Of a stretch of DNA of 64,000 nucleotides, positions 52,400-64,000 are shown in pieces. The position numbers were made by a program, and so were the translations under genes. The stretch is taken from the NCBI RefSeq assembly GCF_963662255.1, contig NC_085047.1:53132006-53196005 (forward strand), read 5' to 3'. Under the pieces are notes generated by a model that did not search any database, was not told the DNA's origin, and saw only the letters and a program-made list of their open reading frames with translations. The DNA is from Cinclus cinclus (taxonomy: Eukaryota; Chordata; Aves; Passeriformes; Cinclidae). Each line of letters begins with the position of its first letter. Positions within the stretch are counted from its first letter, which is position 1.

Positions 52400-52970
52400 G
52401 CACAGAAGGGAGTGACAGGATGGTGACCACCCCAGGTCTGACAGAGATGAGATCTGATTAGCACATCCTGGTCAGTGCATCCCAACAAAAAATTCCCACA
52501 GCAGAAAACTGTGTAGAGAAGCAACTGCTAATACACATATCACTGGTCAAACAAAGACCACCCCAATTATGGGAAAGATAACCTGTGACTCCAAGAACCA
52601 CCAAAGCCTCCCTCTAGCCCTTAAATATGCCTCCACTGATACCTTGAACTTGGACTGTAAGGTAAAGCACTACTGCAGGGACTTGAGATAAGTTAATGGT
52701 GCTGCTATTGTCCAAGTGCTGTCCCACTAGGGGGAGGTTAACAAAACCTGGGGAGAAGAATGGATTGCTTATAATGGACATAAAGAATATAGAAGGTATG
52801 GGCCACACGGAAAGACAATTCAAAACCTGCTGAAATCAACTCCAACTGGGTAAAACGTAATTCCAATGGAGAGATTGTCTCTGACATCCTACAACAACCC
52901 ATGTGTTGCTTGAGAATTGTGTGTGGACAACTAAATGCAGTTTTTACATCTTCCTAGTCCTACTCAAATA
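52400..52970 (+). repeat. Possible unclassified LTR-like repeat
   Basis: The composition differs from the surrounding AT-rich intron: a run of CCACC/CCTCC-rich sequence, a TTAAATAT box at about 52621, then attccaatggagagattgtctctgacatcc, and a closing actaaatgcagtttttacatcttcc that resembles an LTR polyadenylation/U5 region. I could not define TG...CA ends or a target duplication. It may instead be ordinary intron. Low confidence. Confidence 0.3.
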
Positions 52971-53389
52971 CCCTGACTTAACTGTGGCAGGCACAGACTG
53001 CACAGCTCAGTGGTGACCTTCCCTACTAAGACTTTGATTCAATCTCATATGCTATTAGAAAAACATTCACTTTTTTTTTTTCAACTAGAGCTTACTAATT
53101 TATAAATTAAAACACAGAACCTAATAGAAAAAACAAAGTCCATAGGAGATAAATTTCCCAGGACTGGTAGATAATAGTCATGGTTTTGATTCCGAACTAC
53201 TCAGTTCTAGAATTAATACTGCATTAATAAATCTAGAATCAATACTGAAACATAGAAGCTATAAAGCAACTATAAACTCTTAGATATAGTAAAGTATACA
53301 ATGTCTGTATTTTTATTTTGTATACATTATTGAAGGACTTTGCAAAAAATAAATCTCACTAACTAAACTATTTTCTCTATCTTCCACTT

Positions 53390-53446
53390 GGGGGAAAAAA
53401 AGGGGGAAAAAAAGGGGCGGGGGGAAAAGAAGGAAGATAAAAAAAA
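53390..53446 (+). repeat. Purine tract with G5A7 tandem units and G-quadruplex motif
   Basis: G5A7, G5A7, G4, C, G6 (53390-53424), then an A/G run to 53446. Four G-runs with loops of 7, 7 and 1 bases meet the quadruplex rule. On the opposite strand it is a polypyrimidine tract that would appear in the TRPC4 pre-mRNA about 1.4 kb upstream of exon 2. Confidence 0.75.
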
Positions 53447-56400
53447 TTACCTCAAAGAACAAGGTCCACAAAAGATATTTCCCTCTGCTGTTCAGTTGGA
53501 GATTGAATACCTTATTACTGAAAGAACTGTAGCTTCTTGTAATTTTCTCAGCTGATCATGCAAGCAACATTAACCCACTGCCTTTTCCTCCACTTTCTTC
53601 AGTCATTAAATCAAAATCTCTGTTGAGATTATACAGCAAGCTGTAGTATATATTTTTATCATTGTGAGGTTTTCATTCATCAAAAACAAATTCACTAAAC
53701 ACTGTGAGGAACATAGTAATTAATCTGCTCCCACTCTTCTTAAACAGTGCAATGAGAGATATGTACAAAGGCTGTAATTGAATTGTTTTCTTTGTTTTCC
53801 AGAACAGATCAATACAGCTTAACATAGGCAGGAAAAGTTAAAGAAGACATATGAGAAAGAACTCTCCTCCACATCCATATACAGGAGCTGAGGAATTACA
53901 ATCCTTTGCAAGCTGTTTCCCATTTCTCCCTACAGGATGGTATCAGTCTACAGTCTGGGATACGAGGGGTTGCACAGTCTGTGGATTGTGTTCTGTTAGT
54001 TTCACTCTAAGTAAAATAAAGTTCATATCCTTTGCAGAGTTTTATAACCCTGGAACAGATACAATGTTCGTAATGCACTGTATTTTATCACTCTACTTTT
54101 CATTCTTTTGTTTCAAAACTGAAAGTTCAGTTCAAGGAGATGAAAATTTTTATGTTCAGATCCAAATAAACAGACATAAATGTAGTTCACAAGGATGTAG
54201 CTACAAGAAAGGTGGACTGCCATATTCCATGACAGCCATGGACACTTTGAGTTTCCCTGTTCCCAAACTCAAGTAGATTGGGTGCTGGATGTGGAATGGC
54301 ATCCTGCCTGACTCCAGCTGCCACCAGACAGTGACTTAGGTCTCAACACAGGCTGTATTTCATACCTCTCAGGCAGGTGTCAAGCTAACCCACAACAATG
54401 TACACACATTATTCAGTTTCCTACTATCTACAGAGTTCCCCAAGACACCTGAAGAAAACAGGGACTGCAACTGGGAGGTAGATGCTAAAGGTTCCTCTCT
54501 CTTGAAAGCACATGAATAAACATATTATTGTCTCCCCATTTATTGTGAGACAAACCATGAATTAACTTGTATCAATGAAACTGGGCATTAGAGATGTTCA
54601 TTGTAGAAGAAGAGTACAGTCACCTACAGAAGGCATTTATCATGATTTCATGAGGATGATTTGGGGGTTTCTTGTTTATTTACTTTATTTTATGTTAAAT
54701 CTGCTGAAGATTTTTTATTGCTTTGCTGTAAGCCATAAGGAACATATTAGTTGGAACTTTCTTTGTTTACCTTTCCATGATTCTTAAGAAGTAGATCTAA
54801 ATTTAGTTTGTCTCTTTTGGAGGAGAGATATTAAACATACATTTTCATTCTTCTAAATAGCTGTCCCCTGTTAATCTCTATTTCTTGCCTGCACCAATTC
54901 CTGAAATTAATTATCCATAAATAAATTTTTTCATAAGTAAAAGTCCATGTTTACATGCAATTAGAAACTAGAGATTGATTGCTGATACCGTACAGTCCTG
55001 GAAGGTGATATATGTTCATTGAAGATAATGGTTCCGAAACCAAAACATTTATCTTTATTTTATCTACAGGTAGATAGTGTTGTGTAACAACTGTTACTGC
55101 GCTCTCACATGTAAATGCATGCATATGACATTTACATGGACCTGTAACACCTAGAAACAGCCAGCAGCAGTACAAAAGTCTCCAATTACTTTGACTGTCA
55201 CTGCAGGAAGAAGTCTAAAGAAACATGAGGTCAAATACACTTGGCCAGTGTGAAGAGAATGAAAGAAAAAAAATTACAGTACAAACTTATAAAAAGTGTA
55301 ATTACAGTTTCTACAGAATCCATATAACTGACATGCAATAAAAGTACTTCAGAGAATAAATAAAGACAAAATAATTCTATATAGTGCTTCCTGCCATGCC
55401 ATGGAAATATCAGCAGCACCCGAGCAGGAGAAATAGATAAAAAAGGGAAATCATAATAGTTTCACAGAAAAGTGATTCTTATGAGAAAACTTTTTTTTTT
55501 TAACAGGCAGTTTTGTTTGCACCTGTTACAGACCACTATTTCAAATGATATGTGACTGTTTCTTCCATGTACTGTTTTTCAGGGAGAATGGTAACATTCT
55601 ACCTTCTTTGCAAACCTTTACCATTTCAACTCTATCATTATTTAATAATGTAATATGAATTAAGGAAAGCTGATGTTATTAATTTTAATAATCCTAAATC
55701 AATAATTGGATTTTTTTCTGCTGCTGTATCATTGTGTATATATACATACACATGCGTATTATTATCACAGATATTTCCCCATCAAAGCTCAAGAAAAACT
55801 GCAATCAGGATTTCCTTGGCATTTATTCAACCATATTTGCTCCCTCTACACATATGATGGTATCCTCCCTATTTTTCCAGGGGACCCTGCCTTGTATTTC
55901 CCTTGCTTGTTGTCCCCCTACCCCAAACAGTCATAGCCAGGTGCAGGAGGAAAATTTGAATGAGCCACCAGCAGGCACCAAAGGCCTTTGTGATGAGCCA
56001 CTTGTATATTACTGTTCACAGATGTACTGCAAACCTTCCAGGGACAGAGAGACTCTGGTGACAACACATCTCTTTCAGCAGATGGGCAGTGCCAGGGATA
56101 TGTAAATGCTTCTTAGTATCCACATGTGTAGCTTCTGAAATCCTCACTGACAACCTTTCTAAAGGTACTTCATTTCCAGCACTGATTACTGTTAGACTTA
56201 CTATAGCATTATAGTATATATGGATAGATAAATATAGCAATATATAGCTTCTTCTATATAATCAAAAGCACACTTCTGATTTTGTTCATGAGCTTGTTTT
56301 TTAGACTATCTGTTAAAAAAAAAAAAAAAGCGAAACTTCACAAGTAACTATGGCATCACCCTGCTCAGGAAACCAGAACATTTATGACAAGTGAATAATG

Positions 56401-59400
56401 TGCTGATTTCTCTGTGATCTGAAACTATTTTATATGCACTTTTCATGGCAAAGGAAAGTTTCTGACATTTTCTAGGTTCATGAAAGTATCAAGTTTTCTT
56501 TCTCAAATAGATCTGTGACATACCAGCTTTAATCTGACACAGAACCCTATTTGATACGCAGTAAAAATCATGTCCAAAGACAATTTTGGAAAACAACCCT
56601 AGCTCTGCTAAATCCCAGTCCAAATGCAGCATAAAGTTCCCTCTCCACCAGTCACCAGAACAGACTGTTTCATTTAAACAAAAAGAAAAGTAATGCAGAT
56701 AAGCCTTTGATTTCTGAACTCAGCATCAGTCCAGATACTGCCATATAACCATATAAGCACAGACAGCAACTTTAACATGCTCTAGCCCTGGGGTCAGCTG
56801 GATAGGCTGTGCCCATACCATTAAACATACTTCACCCCAAAACAGGGCAGCTGAATGAGAACTTTCTTTTGGGAATAATTTGGGGTCCATGCTAACTCCT
56901 ATACTGTGCCTTTAAAGAGTGTAGGGAGATGTTAATTGTATTGAGCCAGCAACTGGATGGATTCCAGGGACTGCTCAAACAACTTTGGCTGCCAGTGATG
57001 GAATTTCACTGATCATGCCTGCCTTCTAGCACTGTTTATTTTACAATTCTTATAGCTGGCAATACAGTATGTGGGGTCCTCACCTGAAAGGAATTTGTCA
57101 TTGTTAGAACTACAATCAGTTTCAGATTTGAAAGCTAACAATAGCAAAATTGGCAATTTGGACTTTAACACTGATTCACACGAACTGGATGTACACTGAA
57201 TAACTCAGTATGGTGCATGTTCCTTGTAAGGCTGTTAATTTGGAAAAGAGCTAAACCTCTTGGTTTTGCTCTGGTCTAAAATGCCCTATAATCAAAGTTT
57301 CAGTAAAGAAAAGAACATTGCCTAGCATACAGCTATAGTGGGTGATGGGAAGCAGGCTGTCATGTCATCTGCTTACATGTGTTCAGGCTTCACAGTCAGG
57401 AAGGCAGAACATCAGCTACAAGAACAACTTTTAAGGTCCAAGGTGCAATGGCTATATAGTGGATTAAACCCCACCAGCATTTTATATCAGCATCTTAAGA
57501 GATCAAGACCTAGGAAAGCCTGAGTCTGAGATGCTGAATGTGATATACCTTTGATGAGGTGACACAGATTACTTTGTTTTGGCTTTTTTTTTGTGAAAGA
57601 CAGGATGCAATTTCATAGTATTTTTTCGGTGTTTAAAGTATGGTGCTTCATATATCACATAAAGACGGTCTGTAAGTTTACTTAATGCCAAATGGGAAGA
57701 GACTTTTACCTTCCAGGGCTGATGTTACACCAAATCTTGGTTGAGAATGTCAGATTCTTATAACAATGACCTTTGAAGTCTACAAGATTACTATCAGACT
57801 GAAGTTTGAGAAATATCAAAATATAAGTCTGTTGAGAGACATCAGAAATTATTGACAGATCTTAGGGAAGTAGAATGATTTGTGGTCAAGCACACAGTAT
57901 TGCAAATACGCATTTTTTTTAAAATAAGAGATATTCAAGAACTTGATTCTTCACATACACCTAAAACCGAGCTTAATTTCATTTACCCTATGGGCAAAAA
58001 TCTGATAGCTTAACCATGAGGAGAAAAAAAAATCACTAGGTCACAGAAGTATTATTAGATGACAATATTAAATTAAATCTTCCCAGTTTAAACTAAAAAA
58101 AAAATTCAGAAAAATACAAGATGCATGGTTGCCTCTTGCTGATGGGTAGCAATATATAAATGTCCTCAGGAATCTGTGGGAATGGCCTTGAAGCTTGAAC
58201 TACTTGTTCTTGCTCAGAGGGAAATAGCGACATGTTTAAACCTGCTACCAGAGCAAAGGAGAGAAAGACTGCTTTCCACTGACTGACATGAACTTCTTTG
58301 AAATGATGGAGCATGAATGATGCACCCAGTAGGCAGCCAGTTTAGGGTGGGAAGGACAGGGAAGGCAATAACACAGATAACAATCTTAATGAATGACTGC
58401 AATGTCCAGTTGAGTTGACCTTCATGTCTCCTTGGCTGGTGTTTTTCTCCTGGGTAAATTCAAGGAGCTCTCCAAAACAATTTTCAAGATAAAAATACTT
58501 CAGTGTCATCTGGTTGTGCAGAAAGCTGCCTTCCAGCATTTCCAGCAGTAGCACTGACCTGATGCTCTGTGGTTGTGATCCTGCAGCAGCCACACAGCAT
58601 GGCAACATTCTCAGGGGAGATGGGGAGCACGCTGTCCCTGCTCATGGAGAGGGTGGGTGGTCATGAGAGGAGGATGGGAGAAGAAACCTGTACACAATCT
58701 GTTGAGAAAAGGGTTGGGCAGAAAGTGTCTGACTGTGCAAGTTCACTTGAGGAGGAAAGGAGAGAGGATGCAGATTAGGTTGGGAAATACAGTACAGGAG
58801 CATTACTTGTGGGAATTACGCTACAAGTAGCTGTGACTTTTTAAGTTTCAGGGTGTGTTTTTACACAGAACCACATGTGATCCCATGCTTCCTAGGATGA
58901 AGTACAAGGCAGCGTGTAGTTTGGCCAGAAAAGGGAGAATTTAGGCAGACTACCCAAATACTTTTAGTAAAGACTTGCTAATAAAAACACTCCACTGTGG
59001 GTCCATTTTCAGATGTACAAGCTAAGCCAGGCCGAGGATAAGTTAAAACACTTTTCAGGTATTTAGGACCAATAGAGAGCCAGCTATGAAGAGATTTGTG
59101 TTCCTACCTATATCCTCACATAAGCATTTTAGTACTGACTGCTGCCTTGTGAATGGTATGTCTATTTTGTAGGGAGCCTCAGAAGAGGCTGAGCTTAAAA
59201 AAAAAAAATCAAGAGCCACCAAATAAATAAAGGATAGTTAGGGAAAATATTCCGGTTTTGGAATTCATTGGTCTGTTTCCACTCACATCCTTAGTGGTTC
59301 TGCCCTCACACTGCTTAATTTTCATGAATACACAACTTGAGCTGGTGTATTTTTAATTTTACTAAAAGACAACATGAAAATAAAATCAGGAAAATTTATT

Positions 59401-62400
59401 ACCTAAGCTCACCTACTGCAATAATCCAAAAACTCAAGTAAAAAGAATTTTAACAATCAAATTGACATCAAAGCAAACCATTTAACCTCAATAGCAAAGA
59501 ATGTTCCACAATTTAGTTAGATAAATAAAATGTAGTTATGCAAGTCTATAAAAAGATGATCACCCATTGGTAATAAACTCCAACAAAAGAATTCAACTGA
59601 AATCAGTCAAATGTATAATTTGGTGGGTTAACTTGTCTAACAGTGAAACCTATTTACTATCTGGACCAAAGCCTGACAAACAAAAAAAAAAAGGTATTTT
59701 TGTTCCTCAATAAATTGTACACTTTTGTGATGGCTAACCCCTTCCTGCCCTTGTAGCAATAAAGACTTCAAAAAGACAAGCCCTATTTGTCAGAAGTCAT
59801 AAAATGACAATTTAATGTCACTTGGGACTTAAATGTATTGCACAGAACGTGCCCTAACGAATAGCTTGACAAGGTATTGTATAATGCTTCTTAAATTCAG
59901 AGGAACAGTTCTTTCCAGAAATTTGCCTGCATGGCCAAATTTTCCTCTATACATATGTCCAAAAAACAATTCAGGACTAAATGTCTCCTGTTAATTACAG
60001 AAGGAGTGAAAAACATACATAGTAACAATAAGAAAACACTCATTGCTAGAGAGTGATGGCGCCAGAAAGCTGTCATGTGGATTCCCTGGCTGACAAAGGC
60101 ATTTCTATTACAGTGCTCTACAGATCTGTGACCCAGCAGCAATTATGTGAGATTGGTAATAGCTCAAATACTTTGAGTACCCTTCAGGAAGTTTGTATAT
60201 TGTCTGGGAGAATGTCAGAAGAAGGTACATTGCTGCATTACAACACAAAAACTTTTAAAAAAGATCACCTGAAAATCTGAACAACAAATCTATCTCCTCA
60301 ACACTTCCTTCTGAATTGCTTTCTGAAGTATTATATATATGTCTCTTCTCCTCAATAATGAATCCTCTCCCAAGTATATAATTATTCCAGCGTCTTATTC
60401 ACAGAAAAAGGTATATTTGACTGATAAGAAAATAGGAAATAATTGATACAGAAAACTTTCATTGTAAAAAATGCATTTTGTCAATATTTCCAACTGGCAG
60501 AAGATTAATTCTGCACTCTTTTAGCCAAGGTTTTTACTCATCTTTAAAATGTAATCATCCAGACTTATGTCTGCAAATAGTGAGTAAACAACTTCATTTT
60601 GAAGCACCTGTGTTATGCTTTCTTCATCTTAAGCCAGAGGGTACAAATTCATCTAAACACAAGCCAGCATAACTTGGATTTTCATTGTAGGAATACCTAT
60701 TTAAGATAACCAAATAAAAGCTGAAGAGAACAGCAAGTAACATTAATATTTCAGGAAAAAGATGGTTGATTATCAGAAGCCATCTGAAACAATATTTTAA
60801 CTATCAAGAAACTCAGATATTATGAGAGATTCACAAACTTAAGGATTACTATAAATACCTCATCTGAACTCTAACACAAGGCAAGTTGAGAGAAAATCAG
60901 CACTGTTTCCCTGGTCCTGAAAAACCTGAACTGGAAAAGGCTTCCTGAGCCACCAAATCCAGCCTCTCACACAGGCAACTTCTGCCAACAATCTGACCCT
61001 TTAAAGATCAGACTCCCTGTCTTTAGAGAAGTAGCTGGGATCCCCCTGCTTGATCCACTGCTTCTGTGAGTGGTGGTGGACAGAGACTCATTCCTCCAGC
61101 ATGACAATATCCTCAGTCCTAAATAATCTTCAGCTGTTAAGGACTGCTGACAGGATTATCTTTCTTCCAGCATTGTTGGAGAAAAATCTATCCCTTTTTA
61201 GACTTCATTTGGCCAGGCTGCACAAATATGTCTCCTTTACAGTTCCAGCCTATTCCTTGCACATTGGTGCCACCTGAAACACCCCGGGATGCCCTATCTG
61301 TCCCCAGTTGCTCTCCCGAAAAGGCACAGGTCCCCTCTAGCTCCTATGTCACACCTCAAGCCCTGGTACCCTCAGGGATTCAACTAGTAATAGATGTCTA
61401 CAAGTGGTCAGCTGAATTGAACCTCCAGATGCCCTTCTGTGTTTGCACTACACCTGTGCCACACCACCTTTTTGGGGTGACCAAAGTGTACTTGTTACTC
61501 CAAGACACACTTTTCTGCCCTATATGATTTCAATAATTCTCTATCTCATGCTTGGATATTTTACTTGATTAAGTTCCAGACCTACAAGCACCTTGTTCAA
61601 GACTACATTCCAGTCATCAACCTTTAATCTGCTGATAAACCATATTCTTTTCCTCCTCAGCTGTTTTCAGTCAATAAAATTCTTGCAAAATGAAAAAAAA
61701 AAAAACTTTTAAAAATTATTCTGTAAATGCTCGTGTAATTTGCATTTTTAGATAGATTAGAATAACCTTTTGTACTCTGCTTCCCACAATAGTGGAGTAC
61801 CTGGTCTCAAGGGCAAAGCAAAAGAAAGCTCATAATGCATGTACCTAATTCTGCAGTGATGCATATATATAAGAACTTCTTTTCTTCCAGTTATCATCTT
61901 CCTCCCCAGAGCTTGAGCTTTAGTCAGTTTTCTCTACTTAAATTTATCACACAGGTCTCTGCCTCTGTTTGTTAGTAGTCAGTAAGTCTTTGAGTCCATG
62001 ACCTCTTGCAGTTAAGAATGTCAAATGTTTCCTGTGAACATCATTAACTTTTTATTTGAAGACTTTGTTCTAAATATACCCACCACCATTTTATTTTACT
62101 AGGATAGGTGGAATATAAATATGAGCCTTCCTTTCTTTCTATTTTATTGTTCATATTTGCCCATAAGGCAAAAAAAGGCAATTATCAAGTGGCTAAAAAG
62201 AGAAGCTTTTACTGTTTAGTCTTTTATCCAAGTGAGTTGAATGACAACCACCCATGCCTCATACTAGTGAATATAAGAGATAAACATTTTAGATCCTAAC
62301 CACATTCAGTAGTGTCATACCTCGATGCAACCTACCTAAATTTAGACAGCCTACTAAGGTTTCTAAGTTGGAATGCATTTATCTTGGTCTCCTTCTAGAG

Positions 62401-64000
62401 CTAGCAGAAAAAAAGAAGGAAAATCCTGCTGCAGGCAATTCAATAAAATTTCCATTTACCTCTTTTGACTGGAGAGCTGGGTATGAATCTAGGCCTGAGC
62501 ATTTGCATTTGAAGAATTCTCTGAACCAAAGATGCTCAGGTTTGTTTTAAAAAGAAAAAACCTGAAAATAAGAAATTGCATTTGGTCAAAACCAAATGAA
62601 TACAAACGTACAAAGGAAGATAGACCCTACCTTGATTAGAAATATCAGGAATTTCTCCTGATACTCAGGTGCCTATCACTACTGTAAGGTAGATACAGCT
62701 GTAATGCCTATTATGACTGCAATAATGCAGACTATGAGCCAAATTTATTTTAGAAATATTCCCCTTCTCAGGAAATTTATTCCTCACTCTAATGCCCTTC
62801 TAAATAAAATACAAATACTGGCACATAAGAGTGCAGCATGAGTGGTGGCACGTATTCCCTTTCAGATGGTGTGCTATAACAACATATCAAACCATTGCTG
62901 GCCACTAGAAATCTCATTAAATATCCTGAAATATCAAAGAAGATCACGTATATTCTAGGGGTATATATGTACCATTTGCTATAACAGGCAAGGGAAGTAA
63001 TACCTCCTTTTCCTTGAAACTAGTTTTCTGAATGATTAAATTGACCACAAGGTCAAGAAGTTGAGCTTCAAAGTGATATGTGGAAGCTGTTAGCATTATT
63101 CCTCATTGTGCAGGTGTATCCTACACTCTCTGCAACCCCCATCATGCTGACATTGTAGTTACATACTGCATACTTTTGAACTTGGCTGCTAGTGATGGAG
63201 CTTCCATTTGCAATTTTGTTTTTTCTTCTAAAGATGAGTATATACAAAGCTGAGCATAACACAAAGATAATACAAGCTGTTAGTAACAAGGCCATGTATT
63301 TCTACTAACAATTCTTGATGCTCTGCTTTGAAAGTAATTATTTTATTGGCTCCATGTATCTTCTAGAGTATCATTGCAAAATACACTGTTTAAAATACTA
63401 ATTTTCAGTCTAAAATTACTCACAGTTGATACTTTAGCAGATGCATGGAATCAAAAACAATGGTGGAAATCTAATTATGACTGTTAGAAATTCCATGCAC
63501 AGGAAATGCATTAGCTAAATAAGCAACAGGTTATCCTGGCCCGACAGTAACATCTTCCCTGAAAGCACAGCCTAGCCCATGTTCTTAGAGCAACATCCCC
63601 TCCAGCCACTGCTTCCCTGCCACTGAAGTGGTGTCCCCAGCAGGGACCTCCACTCGTCCCTGTGGGCTGTGCTCCCTCCCAGGGCTCACAGTACCTGCCA
63701 GGCCACCCACAGCCAGCTGTGCTGGACACTGCTCACTGCTGAAGTGGGTTAGTGCCCTGATGTTCTGGGCACTACAAACAACAGCAGTTTCTATTCAAGG
63801 AAATCTAAAATTATGGCATTCTTTCCATTGAGAGTTATGGCTTCAGACATGCAATAACCCTTAACAAATAATCAGAAACTGTTAACATAATACCATCCAC
63901 CATAAAAAGAGTCGATGCTATTTTACCAGTGCTCTAAGGAGAAAAATCAGACAAACAACTGAAAATAATTCCATTTAAAATTAAGATTTGCGAATAGAAA

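Larger units (their letters stand above)
51996..64000. other. TRPC4 intron 1 (partial): no gene seen
   Basis: Upstream of the coding start. It is AT-rich and contains no CpG island or TATA-like promoter with an adjoining exon, so the TRPC4 promoter and first exon are probably beyond the right edge. It includes the G5A7 repeat (53.4 kb), a possible LTR-like unit (52.4-53.0 kb), long A runs (for example 56313-56328 and 61691-61704) and a GC-richer, CpG-poor patch at 63540-63780. The open frame 53851..54276 (141 codons) has no recognisable domain. Confidence 0.6.

Noticed and set aside
60930..61010. Antisense CR1 tail resemblance (ccaaatccagcctctcac)
   Set aside because: Similarity is limited to a few words and lacks the CR1 terminal octamers; insufficient to call.
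51996..64000. TRPC4 promoter or noncoding first exon
   Set aside because: No CpG island, initiator context or exon-donor pair could be supported; probably lies beyond the window.

Overview
The window is AT-rich, low-CpG vertebrate nuclear DNA. It lies inside one very large gene, TRPC4, a receptor-operated Ca2+-permeable cation channel. The gene is read on the minus strand, so its 5' end is to the right. Three coding exons can be placed to the base from reading frame, protein identity and splice sites: exon 2 (51591..51995, containing the start ATG), exon 3 (32309..32827) and exon 4 (8660..8996). They join in frame and encode residues 1-412 (the last codon is split): the cytosolic ankyrin domain, the His/Cys zinc site, the linker-helix (TRP_2-type) region and the first two hydrophobic segments of the membrane domain. 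The noncoding first exon(s) should lie beyond 64000 and exons 5 onward below position 1. Everything else is intron: intron 1 (from 51996 to past the right edge), intron 2 (32828..51590), intron 3 (8997..32308) and intron 4 (past the left edge to 8659).

The organism is almost certainly a bird and probably a passerine. The introns carry CR1 LINE 3' fragments with the ATTCTATGATTCT-type tail, two avian endogenous-retrovirus solo LTRs, and a short tRNA-Ile-derived SINE with a CR1-like tail of the TguSINE1 type known from zebra finch. No mammalian-type repeats (Alu, B1/B2, L1) were seen.

Layout from left to right: intron 4 with a CR1 remnant and the SINE (3.37-3.67 kb) and a C/A-rich tract (6.0 kb); exon 4; intron 3 with two minus-strand LTRs (9.98-11.09 kb and 15.70-16.28 kb), a ~1.1 kb CR1 (25.5-26.6 kb) and a pair of similar ~100-bp units (30.5 and 31.1 kb); exon 3; intron 2 with a tiny CR1 tail (39.3 kb), a G/T-rich block with a G-quadruplex motif (48.1 kb), two C-run/A-run tracts and a CR1 fragment close to the exon 2 donor (51.2 kb); exon 2 with a two-codon upstream ORF; intron 1 with a G5A7 repeat forming a second quadruplex motif (53.4 kb) and a possible unclassified LTR-like unit (52.4-53.0 kb).

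No second protein gene, functional RNA gene, CpG island, CRISPR array or prokaryotic-type system is supported. The points most worth checking are the two LTRs, which lie in the same orientation as TRPC4 upstream of exon 4, the minimal uORF, and the unexplained repeat pair in intron 3.
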